Source: Roseibacillus sp. (GTDB lineage: Bacteria; Verrucomicrobiota; Verrucomicrobiia; Verrucomicrobiales; Akkermansiaceae). From it: a stretch of 48,919 bases of DNA. The translations under genes and the position numbers were made by a program. The notes below the pieces were generated by a model. It was not told the DNA's origin and made no database searches. It worked only from the letters and a program-made list of their open reading frames with translations. How positions within the stretch are numbered: the stretch's first letter is position 1; each line of letters starts with the position of its first letter. Of the stretch, positions 33,194 through 42,311 are shown in pieces. The stretch lies in assembly GCA_029242545.1 (NCBI GenBank), contig JAQWTV010000006.1, positions 1 through 48,919 on the forward strand. The letters are read 5' to 3'.

Positions 33194-36100
33194 ATGATAT
33201 TTCACCGGATCCTCGTGGCAGCACTCTGTGTTGGTGCTTTCTCCACACTACGGGCTGAGCTGCTGGTTTCAGAGATCATGCCAGGAACTGAGCATAGCTA
33301 TCTAGACGAGGATGGAGTCAGCAACGACTGGATCGAACTTTATAACGCCGGGGACAGCGAGGTAGGGCTAGGCCAGTTTTCGTTGACGGATGATCCGGAG
33401 AACCTGACCAAATGGCAGCTGCCAGAGGCTCAATTGAAGCCGGGAGAATTCCTTGTTGTATTCGCATCCGGTAAGGATCGAAGAAATGCCAGTTTTCCCC
33501 ATGCTAATTTCAAGCTGAAATCCGAGGGAGAATATCTGGCCTTGGTGTTGATGGAGGGGCAGAAGGTTAGGCAGGAATTCCTGCCTGCTCTGCCCTCTGT
33601 GGCTAAAAGTCACTCCTGCGGATATCTCTTCCGGGGGGGGCGTCTGGTTCCAGACCAATTGACAATGTTCTTGAGGGGGACACCAGGCGCCAGGAATGAC
33701 GCTCCTTCGGTTCAGCCAAGAGTCAAGGATACGAAATTCAGCGTCGACCGGGGGTTTTATCAAACGCCATTCGAGGTGGAGATAAGTTCTGCAACCGAAG
33801 GAGCTGAGATACGCTATACTCTTGATGGGACTCCTCCCTCTTCCCGGAAGGGATTGATCTATAAGGACCCAATTCCTATAGAATCGACTTCGGTTCTGCG
33901 AGTCATGGCCTGGAAAGAGGAGCACCTTTCCACCGATATTGACACGGTGAGTTATATCTTCCCCTCGCATGTCGTGAAGCAACCTGCGCGTCCTGAGGGA
34001 TGGCCGACGCATTATGAGGCGAAGCTGAACCCTTTCTTTGCGCGGATGGCAGGAAAGGATGCCACCGATGAGAAAGGAGTCATCGTGAAGTATGCCATGG
34101 CTTCATCGGAGAATCTGGGAGTAGAGCAAGAGGAGCTGGAAAAGTCCCTGCTGGCTCTTCCGTCGATTTCAATCGTTACCGATAAGAGTCACTTTTTTGA
34201 TTCCAAGAGAGGAATTCATGTCAAGCCCGAGGGGCGCGGACGGCAATGGGAGCGACCCGTTTCCGTGGAGTTGATCGATCCTGAGGGGCGGGAGCCGGGG
34301 TTCCAGATTGATGCCGGGATCAGGGTTCGTGGAGGGCATAGTCGATCGGCGGCGTGTCAGAAACATGGCTACCGCCTTTACTTCAGGAAAGAGTATGGCG
34401 CTGGGGAACTGGATTATCCGCTTTTTGGAGACGAGGGAGTTAGTCGTTTTGATGATATCGACCTCCGGACGGCTCAGAACTATTCCTACCATTACAGTGA
34501 CTCCAGTCACCATACCCTGGTTCGGGACGTCTTCTCACGGGACTGCCAGAGGGATATGGGGCAGCCCTACACTCGAAGTCGATACTATCACCTCTATCTG
34601 AATGGTCTTTACTGGGGGATCTACCAGACTCAGGAACATGCTGAAGCGTCCTATGCGGCCCGCTATTTTGGAGGTGAGGATGAAGAATTTGATGTCCTGA
34701 AGGCAAAGCCCAGCAGTGATGGACGTGCTACCGATGGTAAAGACCAAGGGTGGCGACGTTTGTGGACGATCGCGAATGCAATGGCCCGAGAAGGAGCTCC
34801 GGAGGATAGACTGCATCTTCTGCGGAGACTCCAGGGGATCAATGCGAACGGGGTTGCTGACCCTCTTCTTCCGGCATACCTCAACGTCGATAATCTGATC
34901 GACTACATGCTAGTCATCTTCTTAACCGGTAATTTCGATGGTCCGGTCACCCAGTTTGCGCGGAATTTTGCTACCAACAACTGGTTCTCGATCTGCCGAA
35001 GAAATGGGCGAGAGGGGTTTCATTTTTTCTGTCACGACTCCGAGCATAGCCTCGCGGCCGAACCGTCAACCATTGGGATCAACCGGGTAGGCCCTTTTGT
35101 GGCAGGAACCAGTTACGACCAGTTCAACCCTCAATGGTTGCACCAGCAGTTGACATCGGTGGAATGGTATTGCGACCGTTTCAGGGCCCGAGCGGAGGAG
35201 GTCCTGTCGGCTGGCGGCATATTGTCCCGCTCGGCGAATCTAGCCCGCATGCGCCATCGGGCTCAGGAAGTAGGTCGGGCCATGCTGGCAGAGTGTGCCC
35301 GGTGGGGGTGGCGGGCAGGGGAGCCAGTGAAGACCAAGCAGGATTGGGCGGAATCGATTACATGGCTGGAGCAGGTGCTTGAGAAGCGAGCTGAACTGGT
35401 TCCGGGACAGCTTGCGGGAGCAATGCGTTTTCCTCGGGGGGTCCCAGTGAAGGAAGTAGTCAAGGGCCCGCTCTTCAACCCCGTGCCCGCTCCCCGGTTC
35501 ATGCAGCGAGAAAAAGGTGGAACCTTTGCAGCAGAGACTGGCTTGGTGTATTTTCGGACGGATGGCCTTGATCCAAGGGAAGGGCAGGGAGTCCGGGCTG
35601 GTAGCCAGATGGCCCAGCCTGATACCTTGGCCAGAAAAATTATTGTGGGGGCGGATAGTCTGGTCCGTATCAATATCCCTCGAGAAGGCCCCCTTGGGGA
35701 TGAGTGGACTCAACCGGGATTCGATGATCTTGCCTGGCGTGAAGGCAAGGGAGGTGTCGGGTATGATCAGAGGGAAGACTACCAAGACCTGATTGGGGTC
35801 GACGTTGAGAAGGATTTGTTCGGGAAGAGAACGACCTTGCTCGCGAGATATGCATTTGATCTTTCCGAAGCCCCGGGAGGTGATCTTCTGACGCTGAGGC
35901 TCAAGGTAGAAGATGGTTTCGTAGCGCATTTGAATGGAGTCGAGGTAGGAAGAGAGAACGTGTCCGGCCCTCTTCAATGGAACGCTAAGGCGCGCTCGAG
36001 GCCTGATGACGTGGCCATGAGCTGGCTTGCTCTTGATATCACCAAGCACAGAGGACTCCTCAGGAAGGGGAAGAACGTTTTGGCGATCGGGTTGGTCAAC

Positions 36101-36784
36101 GAATGGGAGCGCAGCTCAGACCTGCTGCTTCTGCCAGAACTCTCGCTGGGGAATGAGGTTCGAGGTGCGTTGGTCGAGGCGGAGGGTAGAGACAGGATTA
36201 AAGCTCGAATCCTTACTGAAAATCAATGGGGAGTCCTGCTGGACGAGAGGCTCGGTTCTTTCCGGCAGGCGAGGCCAGTTGGGAAAGGAGACCTGTTGAT
36301 CTCAGAGGTCATGTACCATCCGGGAGAGCCGGATGAGAGAGCGCTGGCGATTGGCTTGACGCAGAAAAGTGACTTCGAGTTTCTCGAGCTCATCAATGTC
36401 TCTCCCGACGCCGTAGATCTGACCGGCATGTATTGCCGGGAGGGAATCTATTTCTTTCAGGCCTCTGCAAGGATTGTGGAATCGGGAGAGCGGGTGATCA
36501 TTGCACGCAACATGAGGGGAATGTCTCACCGGTATCCTGAATGTGCGGTGATGACCACCTATCAGGGCAATCTTGGAAATGGTCGTGAGAGCATTGTGAT
36601 CCGAGCAGCGGATGGAGAGGAAATCGCTGCGGTAACATATGATGACGATGGGGCCTGGCCTGTCCGGGCAGATGGACAGGGGTATTCGCTGGTTCTCGCG
36701 AGTCTGTCTCCCGAAGGAGATCCAAGTGATCCGGAGAGCTGGAAATCCAGTGAGCGTGAGGGGGGTAGTCCCGGAGCTCCCTGA
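33194..36784 (+). CDS. Second secreted CotH/lamin-tail protein (1196 residues)
   Basis: The ATG at 33194 is preferred over a TTG two codons upstream. A signal peptide (ILVAALCVGAFSTLRA) is followed by a lamin-tail domain (about 24-145, LLVSEIMPGTEHSYLDEDG) and a hexosaminidase C-terminal-like domain (about 183-258, AEIRYTLDGTPPSSRKGLIY). The CotH kinase-like domain (about 325-720) contains FQIDAGIRVRGGHSRS, HLYLNGLYWGIYQTQEH and FHFFCHDSEHSL. A beta-sandwich module follows (about 815-990, EDGFVAHLNGVEVGRENVSG), then a C-terminal lamin-tail (about 1030-1150, LLISEVMYHPGEPDE). It is clearly related to the giant protein at 10909-16023, but the beta-sandwich lies after the CotH domain instead of before it. 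It has no VTC or DUF4956 neighbour. It is followed by sialidase and sulfatase genes, so a role around glycans is possible. Confidence 0.88.
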   Translation: MIFHRILVAALCVGAFSTLRAELLVSEIMPGTEHSYLDEDGVSNDWIELYNAGDSEVGLGQFSLTDDPENLTKWQLPEAQLKPGEFLVVFASGKDRRNASFPHANFKLKSEGEYLALVLMEGQKVRQEFLPALPSVAKSHSCGYLFRGGRLVPDQLTMFLRGTPGARNDAPSVQPRVKDTKFSVDRGFYQTPFEVEISSATEGAEIRYTLDGTPPSSRKGLIYKDPIPIESTSVLRVMAWKEEHLSTDIDTVSYIFPSHVVKQPARPEGWPTHYEAKLNPFFARMAGKDATDEKGVIVKYAMASSENLGVEQEELEKSLLALPSISIVTDKSHFFDSKRGIHVKPEGRGRQWERPVSVELIDPEGREPGFQIDAGIRVRGGHSRSAACQKHGYRLYFRKEYGAGELDYPLFGDEGVSRFDDIDLRTAQNYSYHYSDSSHHTLVRDVFSRDCQRDMGQPYTRSRYYHLYLNGLYWGIYQTQEHAEASYAARYFGGEDEEFDVLKAKPSSDGRATDGKDQGWRRLWTIANAMAREGAPEDRLHLLRRLQGINANGVADPLLPAYLNVDNLIDYMLVIFLTGNFDGPVTQFARNFATNNWFSICRRNGREGFHFFCHDSEHSLAAEPSTIGINRVGPFVAGTSYDQFNPQWLHQQLTSVEWYCDRFRARAEEVLSAGGILSRSANLARMRHRAQEVGRAMLAECARWGWRAGEPVKTKQDWAESITWLEQVLEKRAELVPGQLAGAMRFPRGVPVKEVVKGPLFNPVPAPRFMQREKGGTFAAETGLVYFRTDGLDPREGQGVRAGSQMAQPDTLARKIIVGADSLVRINIPREGPLGDEWTQPGFDDLAWREGKGGVGYDQREDYQDLIGVDVEKDLFGKRTTLLARYAFDLSEAPGGDLLTLRLKVEDGFVAHLNGVEVGRENVSGPLQWNAKARSRPDDVAMSWLALDITKHRGLLRKGKNVLAIGLVNEWERSSDLLLLPELSLGNEVRGALVEAEGRDRIKARILTENQWGVLLDERLGSFRQARPVGKGDLLISEVMYHPGEPDERALAIGLTQKSDFEFLELINVSPDAVDLTGMYCREGIYFFQASARIVESGERVIIARNMRGMSHRYPECAVMTTYQGNLGNGRESIVIRAADGEEIAAVTYDDDGAWPVRADGQGYSLVLASLSPEGDPSDPESWKSSEREGGSPGAP

Positions 36785-36853
36785 GTATTTCCGGTTGGCC
36801 GAGGTTTCATAGGGGGTTTACAATAAGCGCCTGAAGGGCGAGGGTGCTTTCTG

Positions 36854-37945
36854 ATGAAGCATCTTTCTGTGGTTACTTTTCTGAGCCTCTTTCCCATCGT
36901 TGTTCAGGCCGATGAAATTCCACTGCCTGAGAAGATAGGAGGAGGGGCACTTCTGAAGTCCTCTCTCATATATTCGTTGGAGAACAGGCCCACGCCGCAA
37001 TGTCACTCATCCACTATTGCCGAAACTGAAAGTGGGCTGGTGGCAGCATGGTTTGGGGGGAAGCACGAGAAGAACACGGATGTCGGGATATGGCTTTCGC
37101 GTAATACGGGAGAGGGGTGGGAGAGGCCAGTCAAGGTGGCCAGTGGAGGAGAGGGAGAAGACCGGGAGTATCCCTGCTGGAATCCGGTATTGTTCAAGTC
37201 TGGAGGACTGGTCGAAGAAGAGGGGAAGAATCCGCTCATCCTTTTTTACAAGGTTGGCCCCAGTCCAAGCCGCTGGTGGGGAGTCATGATGAGTTCCTTT
37301 GACGGCGGAAAAACGTGGAAGCATCGACGGAAGCTGGGCAAGGACCCGAAGGTGGGGCATCTCCTTGGGCCGGTAAAAAACAAGCCGATCCAGCTGAAAG
37401 ATGGCTCTATTTTATGCGGAAGTAGTTCGGAACACAATGGCTGGCGTGTGCACTTCGAGCGAACGAGAGATTTGGGGGAAACTTGGGAGGTCCTAGGACC
37501 AGTGAACAGTGGGAAAGTTTTTGGAGCCATTCAGCCAAGTATTCTTGAGCACCAGGATGGGAAGATGCAGATCCTCTGCCGTAGCAGGCAGGGAGTGATT
37601 ACCCAGAGCTGGTCCGGAGATGGCGGTCAGTCGTGGGGGCCGATGACGGCGACAAATCTGCCCAATCCCAATGCCGGGACAGATGCGGTTACCCTCATGA
37701 ATGGCCGACAGTTACTGGTCTATAACCATACGACCAGGGGCTCCCAGCCTTCCGGTCGGGAAATGCTGAATGTTGCAGTTTCAAACGACGGGAAGGAATG
37801 GAATCCAGTGATAACTCTGGAACGTGGTAAGGGTGAATATTCCTATCCTGCGGTAATTCAAAGTCGTAATGGGAAAATCCACATTACGTATACCTATCTT
37901 CGACGTTCGATAAAGCATGTCGTTCTTGATGCCAGCAAGCTGTAG
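36854..37945 (+). CDS. Exported sialidase-like six-bladed propeller (BNR repeats)
   Basis: After the signal peptide (MKHLSVVTFLSLFPIVVQA), the protein shows the sialidase fold with Asp-box-like turns: SRNTGEGW, SFDGGKTWKH, TRDLGETWEV, SGDGGQSWGP and SNDGKEWNP. The N-terminal CHSSTIAETESGLVAAWFGG and the central GPVKNKPIQLKDGSILCGSS match the BNR_2 (pfam13088-like) exo-alpha-sialidase group. Predicted activity is release of a terminal sugar, possibly sialic acid, from an external glycan. Many relatives in Verrucomicrobia are untested, so the sugar specificity is open. Length is 363 residues. It lies 69 bases after the CotH gene and upstream of two sulfatases on the same strand, suggesting a glycan-degradation cluster. 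Confidence 0.85.
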   Translation: MKHLSVVTFLSLFPIVVQADEIPLPEKIGGGALLKSSLIYSLENRPTPQCHSSTIAETESGLVAAWFGGKHEKNTDVGIWLSRNTGEGWERPVKVASGGEGEDREYPCWNPVLFKSGGLVEEEGKNPLILFYKVGPSPSRWWGVMMSSFDGGKTWKHRRKLGKDPKVGHLLGPVKNKPIQLKDGSILCGSSSEHNGWRVHFERTRDLGETWEVLGPVNSGKVFGAIQPSILEHQDGKMQILCRSRQGVITQSWSGDGGQSWGPMTATNLPNPNAGTDAVTLMNGRQLLVYNHTTRGSQPSGREMLNVAVSNDGKEWNPVITLERGKGEYSYPAVIQSRNGKIHITYTYLRRSIKHVVLDASKL

Positions 37946-38032
37946 CGGTGCTGTTCATGGGATCGCCGGGGAGATTTGCGTGGCATCTATTTGACCTTTG
38001 ACTTTTCTATTGAGGACTGGCGTCCTGATCTA

Positions 38033-39586
38033 ATGATGAAACTGTTTCTGCTTCTTCTGGTCTGTGCGATGCCTTTATGGGCTGCGGAACGACCAAACAT
38101 TCTCCTGATTTTTACGGATGACCACTGTGAACAGGCTCTGAGTGCCTATGACCCTTCCCGGATTTCGACCCCTCATATGGACCGGATCGCAAAGGAGGGG
38201 ATGCGGTTTAATCGTTGCTATGTCACCAACTCAATTTGCGGACCGAGCCGCGCGGTGATACTCACTGGTAAACATAGCCACCTGAATGGATTTATCCGGA
38301 ACGGGAATACCTTCGACGGGGCTCAGCAAACCTTTCCCAAGGTCCTTCGTCAGGCTGGGTATACAACTGCGATGCTCGGCAAATGGCATTTGAGGTCCAC
38401 CCCGACAGGTTTCGATCACTATGAAGTCCTGATTGGTCAAGGTCCCTACTATAACCCTCCCATGAAATACAGGCAGGCGGACGGAACGCCTGCTCAGCGG
38501 AAGCATACCGGCTATACCACCGATATCATTGTGGATCTTACGCTGGAGTGGCTGAAGGAGTCCCGGGATAAGGAGAAGCCGTTTATGCTGATGACTCAGC
38601 ACAAGGCTCCTCATCGAAACTGGCAACCGGGACCGAAGTATCTGAACTGGCTTGATGATAAGACTATCGCGGAGCCTGAAACGCTCTGGGATGACTACAA
38701 GGGGCGCACTTCGGCAGCTTCGGAGCAAACCATGACCATCCGCAAACACCTCAGTGCTAATGATCTCAAGTTGGGGCCGCCCCGCGGACTCAATTCAGAA
38801 CAGGCGGCAAAATGGAATGCGGCATATGGCCCAAAGAACGAGGCATTTAAAAAAGCGGAGTCTGAGATGAGTGAGAAGGAGGTCATTCAGTGGAAATATC
38901 AGCGCTACGTGAAGGACTACCTCCGCTGTGTGAAATCGGTGGATGACGGGATCGGTCGAATCCTTGATTACCTTGAGGAGAGTGGGCTGGCTAAGAATAC
39001 AATCGTGATCTACTCCTCGGACCAGGGATGGTATCTCGGGGAACACGGCTGGTATGACAAGCGTTGGATGTACGAGGAGTCACTCAAGACGCCTCTACTC
39101 ATCCGGTGGCCGGGGGTGGTCAAGGCCGGGGCCGTCAATGATGACATTGTCTCAAACCTCGACTTCGCGGAGACCTTTCTCGATGCCGCTGGAGTAGAGG
39201 TTCCAGGAGACATGCAGGGGCGTAGTCTTGTGCCCGTTCTCCAGGGCAAAACCCCGGATGACTGGCGGAAGTCATTCTACTACCACTATTACGAGTTTCC
39301 CGGTGCACATAGCGTGGCGCGGCACTTCGGGGTAACCACCGGTGAGCACAAGCTCATCCACTTTTATCACAAGGATGAGTGGGAGCTCTTTGACCTGAAA
39401 AAGGATCCGGAAGAACTCAAAAGTGTCTATGGGGACTCAAGTTATGCTGGTGTTGAGGTCGCTTTGAAAAAGGAACTGGATCGGCTTCGTGCGGATTACG
39501 GACTCCCTGCACCGGAGGAGCGCCCCGGTGCGCGCCAGCCTAGGAAAAAGAATGGGAACAAGAAACCGAAAGGGAATTCGGGGTAA
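38033..39586 (+). CDS. Cys-type sulfatase, N-acetylglucosamine-6-sulfatase-like
   Basis: Exported sulfatase of 517 residues, counted from the ATG at 38033. ATG 38036 is an equal choice; the TTG at 37976 adds non-signal sequence. Signal peptide [15 protein letters not shown], then [20 protein letters not shown] with the Asp pair for calcium. C69-G-P-S-R is the formylglycine signature, followed by MLGKWHL and [26 protein letters not shown]. The last motif and the C-terminal [20 protein letters not shown] and [10 protein letters not shown] resemble the mucin-desulfating and N-acetylglucosamine-6-sulfatase branch. The extreme C terminus is a basic Lys/Arg-rich tail. Its place between a sialidase-like gene and another sulfatase supports action on a sulfated glycan. 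Confidence 0.92.
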   Translation: MMKLFLLLLVCAMPLWAAERPNILLIFTDDHCEQALSAYDPSRISTPHMDRIAKEGMRFNRCYVTNSICGPSRAVILTGKHSHLNGFIRNGNTFDGAQQTFPKVLRQAGYTTAMLGKWHLRSTPTGFDHYEVLIGQGPYYNPPMKYRQADGTPAQRKHTGYTTDIIVDLTLEWLKESRDKEKPFMLMTQHKAPHRNWQPGPKYLNWLDDKTIAEPETLWDDYKGRTSAASEQTMTIRKHLSANDLKLGPPRGLNSEQAAKWNAAYGPKNEAFKKAESEMSEKEVIQWKYQRYVKDYLRCVKSVDDGIGRILDYLEESGLAKNTIVIYSSDQGWYLGEHGWYDKRWMYEESLKTPLLIRWPGVVKAGAVNDDIVSNLDFAETFLDAAGVEVPGDMQGRSLVPVLQGKTPDDWRKSFYYHYYEFPGAHSVARHFGVTTGEHKLIHFYHKDEWELFDLKKDPEELKSVYGDSSYAGVEVALKKELDRLRADYGLPAPEERPGARQPRKKNGNKKPKGNSG

Positions 39587-39746
39587 TCGAGTCGAGAGGG
39601 CTCTCCCTTGGCCATTGATTTTGCACTACTCAGAATTTTCGGGGTCTGAGACGGTATGGAGTGAGCATTGTGTTCTCTCCTGGAATCGTAAAGGAAGACA
39701 GGATTAACCGCTTTCGAGTCAGCCTTCGAGGCGTTAAGACATCGAT

Positions 39747-41153
39747 ATGAGATTTCTTCTGTATGGCCTTCTGGTCTCGGCTGCCTGCCTGCACGCGCAG
39801 AGTCCTCCCAATGTTCTGATCATCATGGCTGATGACTGTACGTTTAACGATTTGCCAGCATACGGTGGCCAGAATGCAAAAACGCCTCATATCGACAAGC
39901 TTGCTAGGGAAGGACTCCTGTTTGAGCGCGCTTACCTCTCCGAGGCCATGTGTCAACCATGCCGGGCTGAATTATTCAGTGGCCAGTATCCAACTCGTAA
40001 TGGTTGTGCATGGAATCACTCTGCCAGCAGGGATTCGGTTACCAGTATGCCGCATCATCTCGGACCGCTGGGCTACCGGGTGGGATTAGCTGGCAAAGTG
40101 CATGTGAAACCGAAGAAGGTATTCCCTTTTGAGGAAGTCGACGGATTTGATTCGAATTGCGTCCGGAATCCAACCCGGCCTCATCAGATGTCGGGTATTT
40201 CAGAGTTTATCAGGAGAGACCAGGACAAGCCCTTTTGCCTAGTGGTGGCACTTGTTGAGCCTCATGTTCCATGGGTGATGGGAGATGCCTCACAATACCC
40301 TCCAGCCAAGATCAAGCTGCCTCCGAATATCGCCGACACGGCCCGAACCCGGCAGGATTTTTCCTCTTATCTTGCAGAGATTACCTACATGGACGGGCAG
40401 GTAGGGGAGATTCTCAAAGTTTTAGAAGAGAGCGGGAAGGCGAATGATACGCTGGTTCTGTTCACTTCAGAGCAAGGCTCACAGTTTCCCGGGTGTAAAT
40501 GGACGAATTGGGACACAGGGATACATACGGGCCTGATTGCACGGTGGCCGGAGAAAATCGAGGGGGGGAGCACTACTGATGCTGTGGTGCAGTATGCGGA
40601 TATCTTGCCAACCCTCCTGACGCTGGCCGGGGGTGACTACAACGAAAAATCCTATGATGGCAGGAGCTTTGCTGGAGTTCTTCGGGGGGAGAAGAAAAGT
40701 CATCGGCAATACGCTTACGGCGTGCACAACAACATTCCGGAGGGCCCTCGTTACCCGGTTCGCACCGTGACGGATGGGGAGTGGCGATATATCAGAAATC
40801 TTCTGCCTGAAGAAATCTACATAGAAAAACATCTCATGGGTATCAAGGGAACAGGGGCATTGAATAATCCCTACTGGGCTACCTGGTTACGGGATTCCTG
40901 GAACAACCCCCACACCTATAAGGTCGTCCGCCGTTATATGCGCCGCCCGGCTGACCAGCTTTACCATACCGCAGAGGATCCCTATGAGATGAGTAATCTT
41001 GCCGGGAATCCTGAGTTTTCGGGGATACAGAAAAAGTTAAGTATGGAGCTCGATCGCTGGATGAAGGAGCAGGGGGACCCCGGGGCGGCACAGGATACGC
41101 AACGCGCACATCAGGCCGCGAAGGAAGGAAAGCATCTCTATGGAGCGCAGTAG
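39747..41153 (+). CDS. Sulfatase with C-Q-P-C-R signature (heparan N-sulfatase-like)
   Basis: Exported sulfatase of 468 residues. Signal peptide RFLLYGLLVSAACLHAQ, then PNVLIIMADDCTFNDLPAYGG, whose ADDCTFND resembles heparan N-sulfatase (sulfamidase) relatives. The signature is C69-Q-P-C72-R. The first Cys is the expected formylglycine precursor and a second Cys stands in the normally Ser/Thr/Ala position. Other marks are VGLAGKVHVKP, VALVEPHVPWVMGD, LVLFTSEQGSQFPG and QLYHTAEDPYEMSNLAGNPE. It follows the previous sulfatase by 160 bases on the same strand. Substrate specificity cannot be read from the sequence; N- or O-sulfate on a glycosaminoglycan-like polymer is the best guess. Confidence 0.9.
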   Translation: MRFLLYGLLVSAACLHAQSPPNVLIIMADDCTFNDLPAYGGQNAKTPHIDKLAREGLLFERAYLSEAMCQPCRAELFSGQYPTRNGCAWNHSASRDSVTSMPHHLGPLGYRVGLAGKVHVKPKKVFPFEEVDGFDSNCVRNPTRPHQMSGISEFIRRDQDKPFCLVVALVEPHVPWVMGDASQYPPAKIKLPPNIADTARTRQDFSSYLAEITYMDGQVGEILKVLEESGKANDTLVLFTSEQGSQFPGCKWTNWDTGIHTGLIARWPEKIEGGSTTDAVVQYADILPTLLTLAGGDYNEKSYDGRSFAGVLRGEKKSHRQYAYGVHNNIPEGPRYPVRTVTDGEWRYIRNLLPEEIYIEKHLMGIKGTGALNNPYWATWLRDSWNNPHTYKVVRRYMRRPADQLYHTAEDPYEMSNLAGNPEFSGIQKKLSMELDRWMKEQGDPGAAQDTQRAHQAAKEGKHLYGAQ

Positions 41154-41203
41154 GGCATCTTGGTAGATGTAATCTTTGAAATGCTTCTGAGTACAATCAC
41201 GGG

Positions 41204-41932
41204 TTATTTTCGTGTCTGGCGGAAAATCCATTCGTGGATCTCGTTCTGATTGAACACCTTGCTGGTGATAAGGTGGCCGGCCGGCAGCTCGCTGTATTTA
41301 TGAGAGATTCCCTTTTTCTTGAGGGCTGACGAAATATCGCGAGCTCGCTGGACCTTCACAGATTTGTCGCGACGGCCATGGAAAATCCATATGCTGACAT
41401 CTTTGAGGTGAGAGACATCACTGATATTGGCAGCGCCTGCAAGAGGCACGGCAGCGGCAAAGAGCTCAGGGCGCTTGTCTATCAGATGCCACACTCCGTA
41501 TCCGCCAAGAGAAAACCCGGTGAGGTAGACTCGCTGGGGATCAGCGACTTTAGTGTTCTTGAGAAAATCGTCGAGGAGCGACAGAACGGATTCTCCAGAG
41601 CGGGTCATCCATGCTTGGCCATGATTGCACTGTGGGGCAATGAGAATGCACGGGCGTTTGGCCATGTTGGCGACGAATGACGCCGGAACTGCGACCTTTG
41701 TCTGCTTTTCGTTGTCTGTACCACACTTTGCAGATCCGTGGAGATAGATCACTACGGGAAGGGATGCTGAAGGGGATACCTTCCCTGGGGCATAGATCTT
41801 GTAGACGATATTTCCATGTGATCCACCGACCCAGTGATTTGCAAAAAACTGGCCGTATTTCTCCGGGAGTGGGGCGCAGAACAGGGGTGCGACCCAAATG
41901 AATGAAAATAGAATCAGAAGGGCCTTGGTCAT
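41204..41932 (-). CDS. Exported alpha/beta-hydrolase (PHB depolymerase/feruloyl esterase-like)
   Basis: Protein of 242 residues with signal peptide TKALLILFSFIWVAPLFCA. Alpha/beta-hydrolase marks: PVVIYLHGSAKCGTDNE (oxyanion region), the nucleophile elbow GFSLGGYGVWHL, the Asp in WIFHGRRDKSVKV, and the His in LPAGHLIT near the C terminus. This arrangement fits secreted carboxylesterases of the phospholipase/PHB-depolymerase type often found with polysaccharide-degrading enzymes. The substrate is unknown; removal of ester groups from a glycan is possible. It is convergent with the sulfatase gene, with 50 bases between their ends. Confidence 0.85.
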   Translation of the reverse strand: MTKALLILFSFIWVAPLFCAPLPEKYGQFFANHWVGGSHGNIVYKIYAPGKVSPSASLPVVIYLHGSAKCGTDNEKQTKVAVPASFVANMAKRPCILIAPQCNHGQAWMTRSGESVLSLLDDFLKNTKVADPQRVYLTGFSLGGYGVWHLIDKRPELFAAAVPLAGAANISDVSHLKDVSIWIFHGRRDKSVKVQRARDISSALKKKGISHKYSELPAGHLITSKVFNQNEIHEWIFRQTRK

Positions 41933-42311
41933 CGTGTTATCTGCTTTGGTTTCCTGATGGTAGGCTCAGGGGCACGCGAGGCGGAACAGCATTCGCGCGC
42001 TCGACCTTGGAGCATGCGGGGTTCCAGACAAGTCTCGAAAAGAGAGCCAGGGTCCGAGCTCTACGCAGCGTGGATGAGCCAGTATTCTTCTCCTAGTCTC
42101 TTGGGGTGATTCCGCAGTCAGCAGCGGGTCACGATTTGTCGCGGTTTTCGCTCACGATTAGCGAATTCGTCAATTGTTCGTGATATTGAGGTGGGCTCAT
42201 TGAGTTCCGCATGGATCTCTGGTTCAGGTGGGATCCAAGAAACCGATTGACCGGCGACCGATATTCTAGTTTCCAAGTCCTGTGGGATTTCCCCGCTTAC
42301 TACGCATCATC
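41933..42311. other. Intergenic region before the azurin-like/propeller gene
   Basis: About 380 bases between divergent genes with no convincing coding sequence. The visible structure is a cluster of TCACGA elements at 42129-42183, listed separately. The region should contain promoters for the esterase (minus) and the propeller gene (plus). No confident -35/-10 pair was found. Confidence 0.5.
42129..42183. promoter_or_regulatory. Candidate operator: two direct and one inverted TCACGA elements
   Basis: TCACGATT occurs at 42129-42136 and 42152-42159, 23 bases apart. The inverted form TCGTGA lies at 42178-42183. The spacing is close to two helical turns, and all copies lie within 190 bases upstream of the azurin-like gene. 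This could be a regulator binding site, though chance cannot be excluded. Confidence 0.35.
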
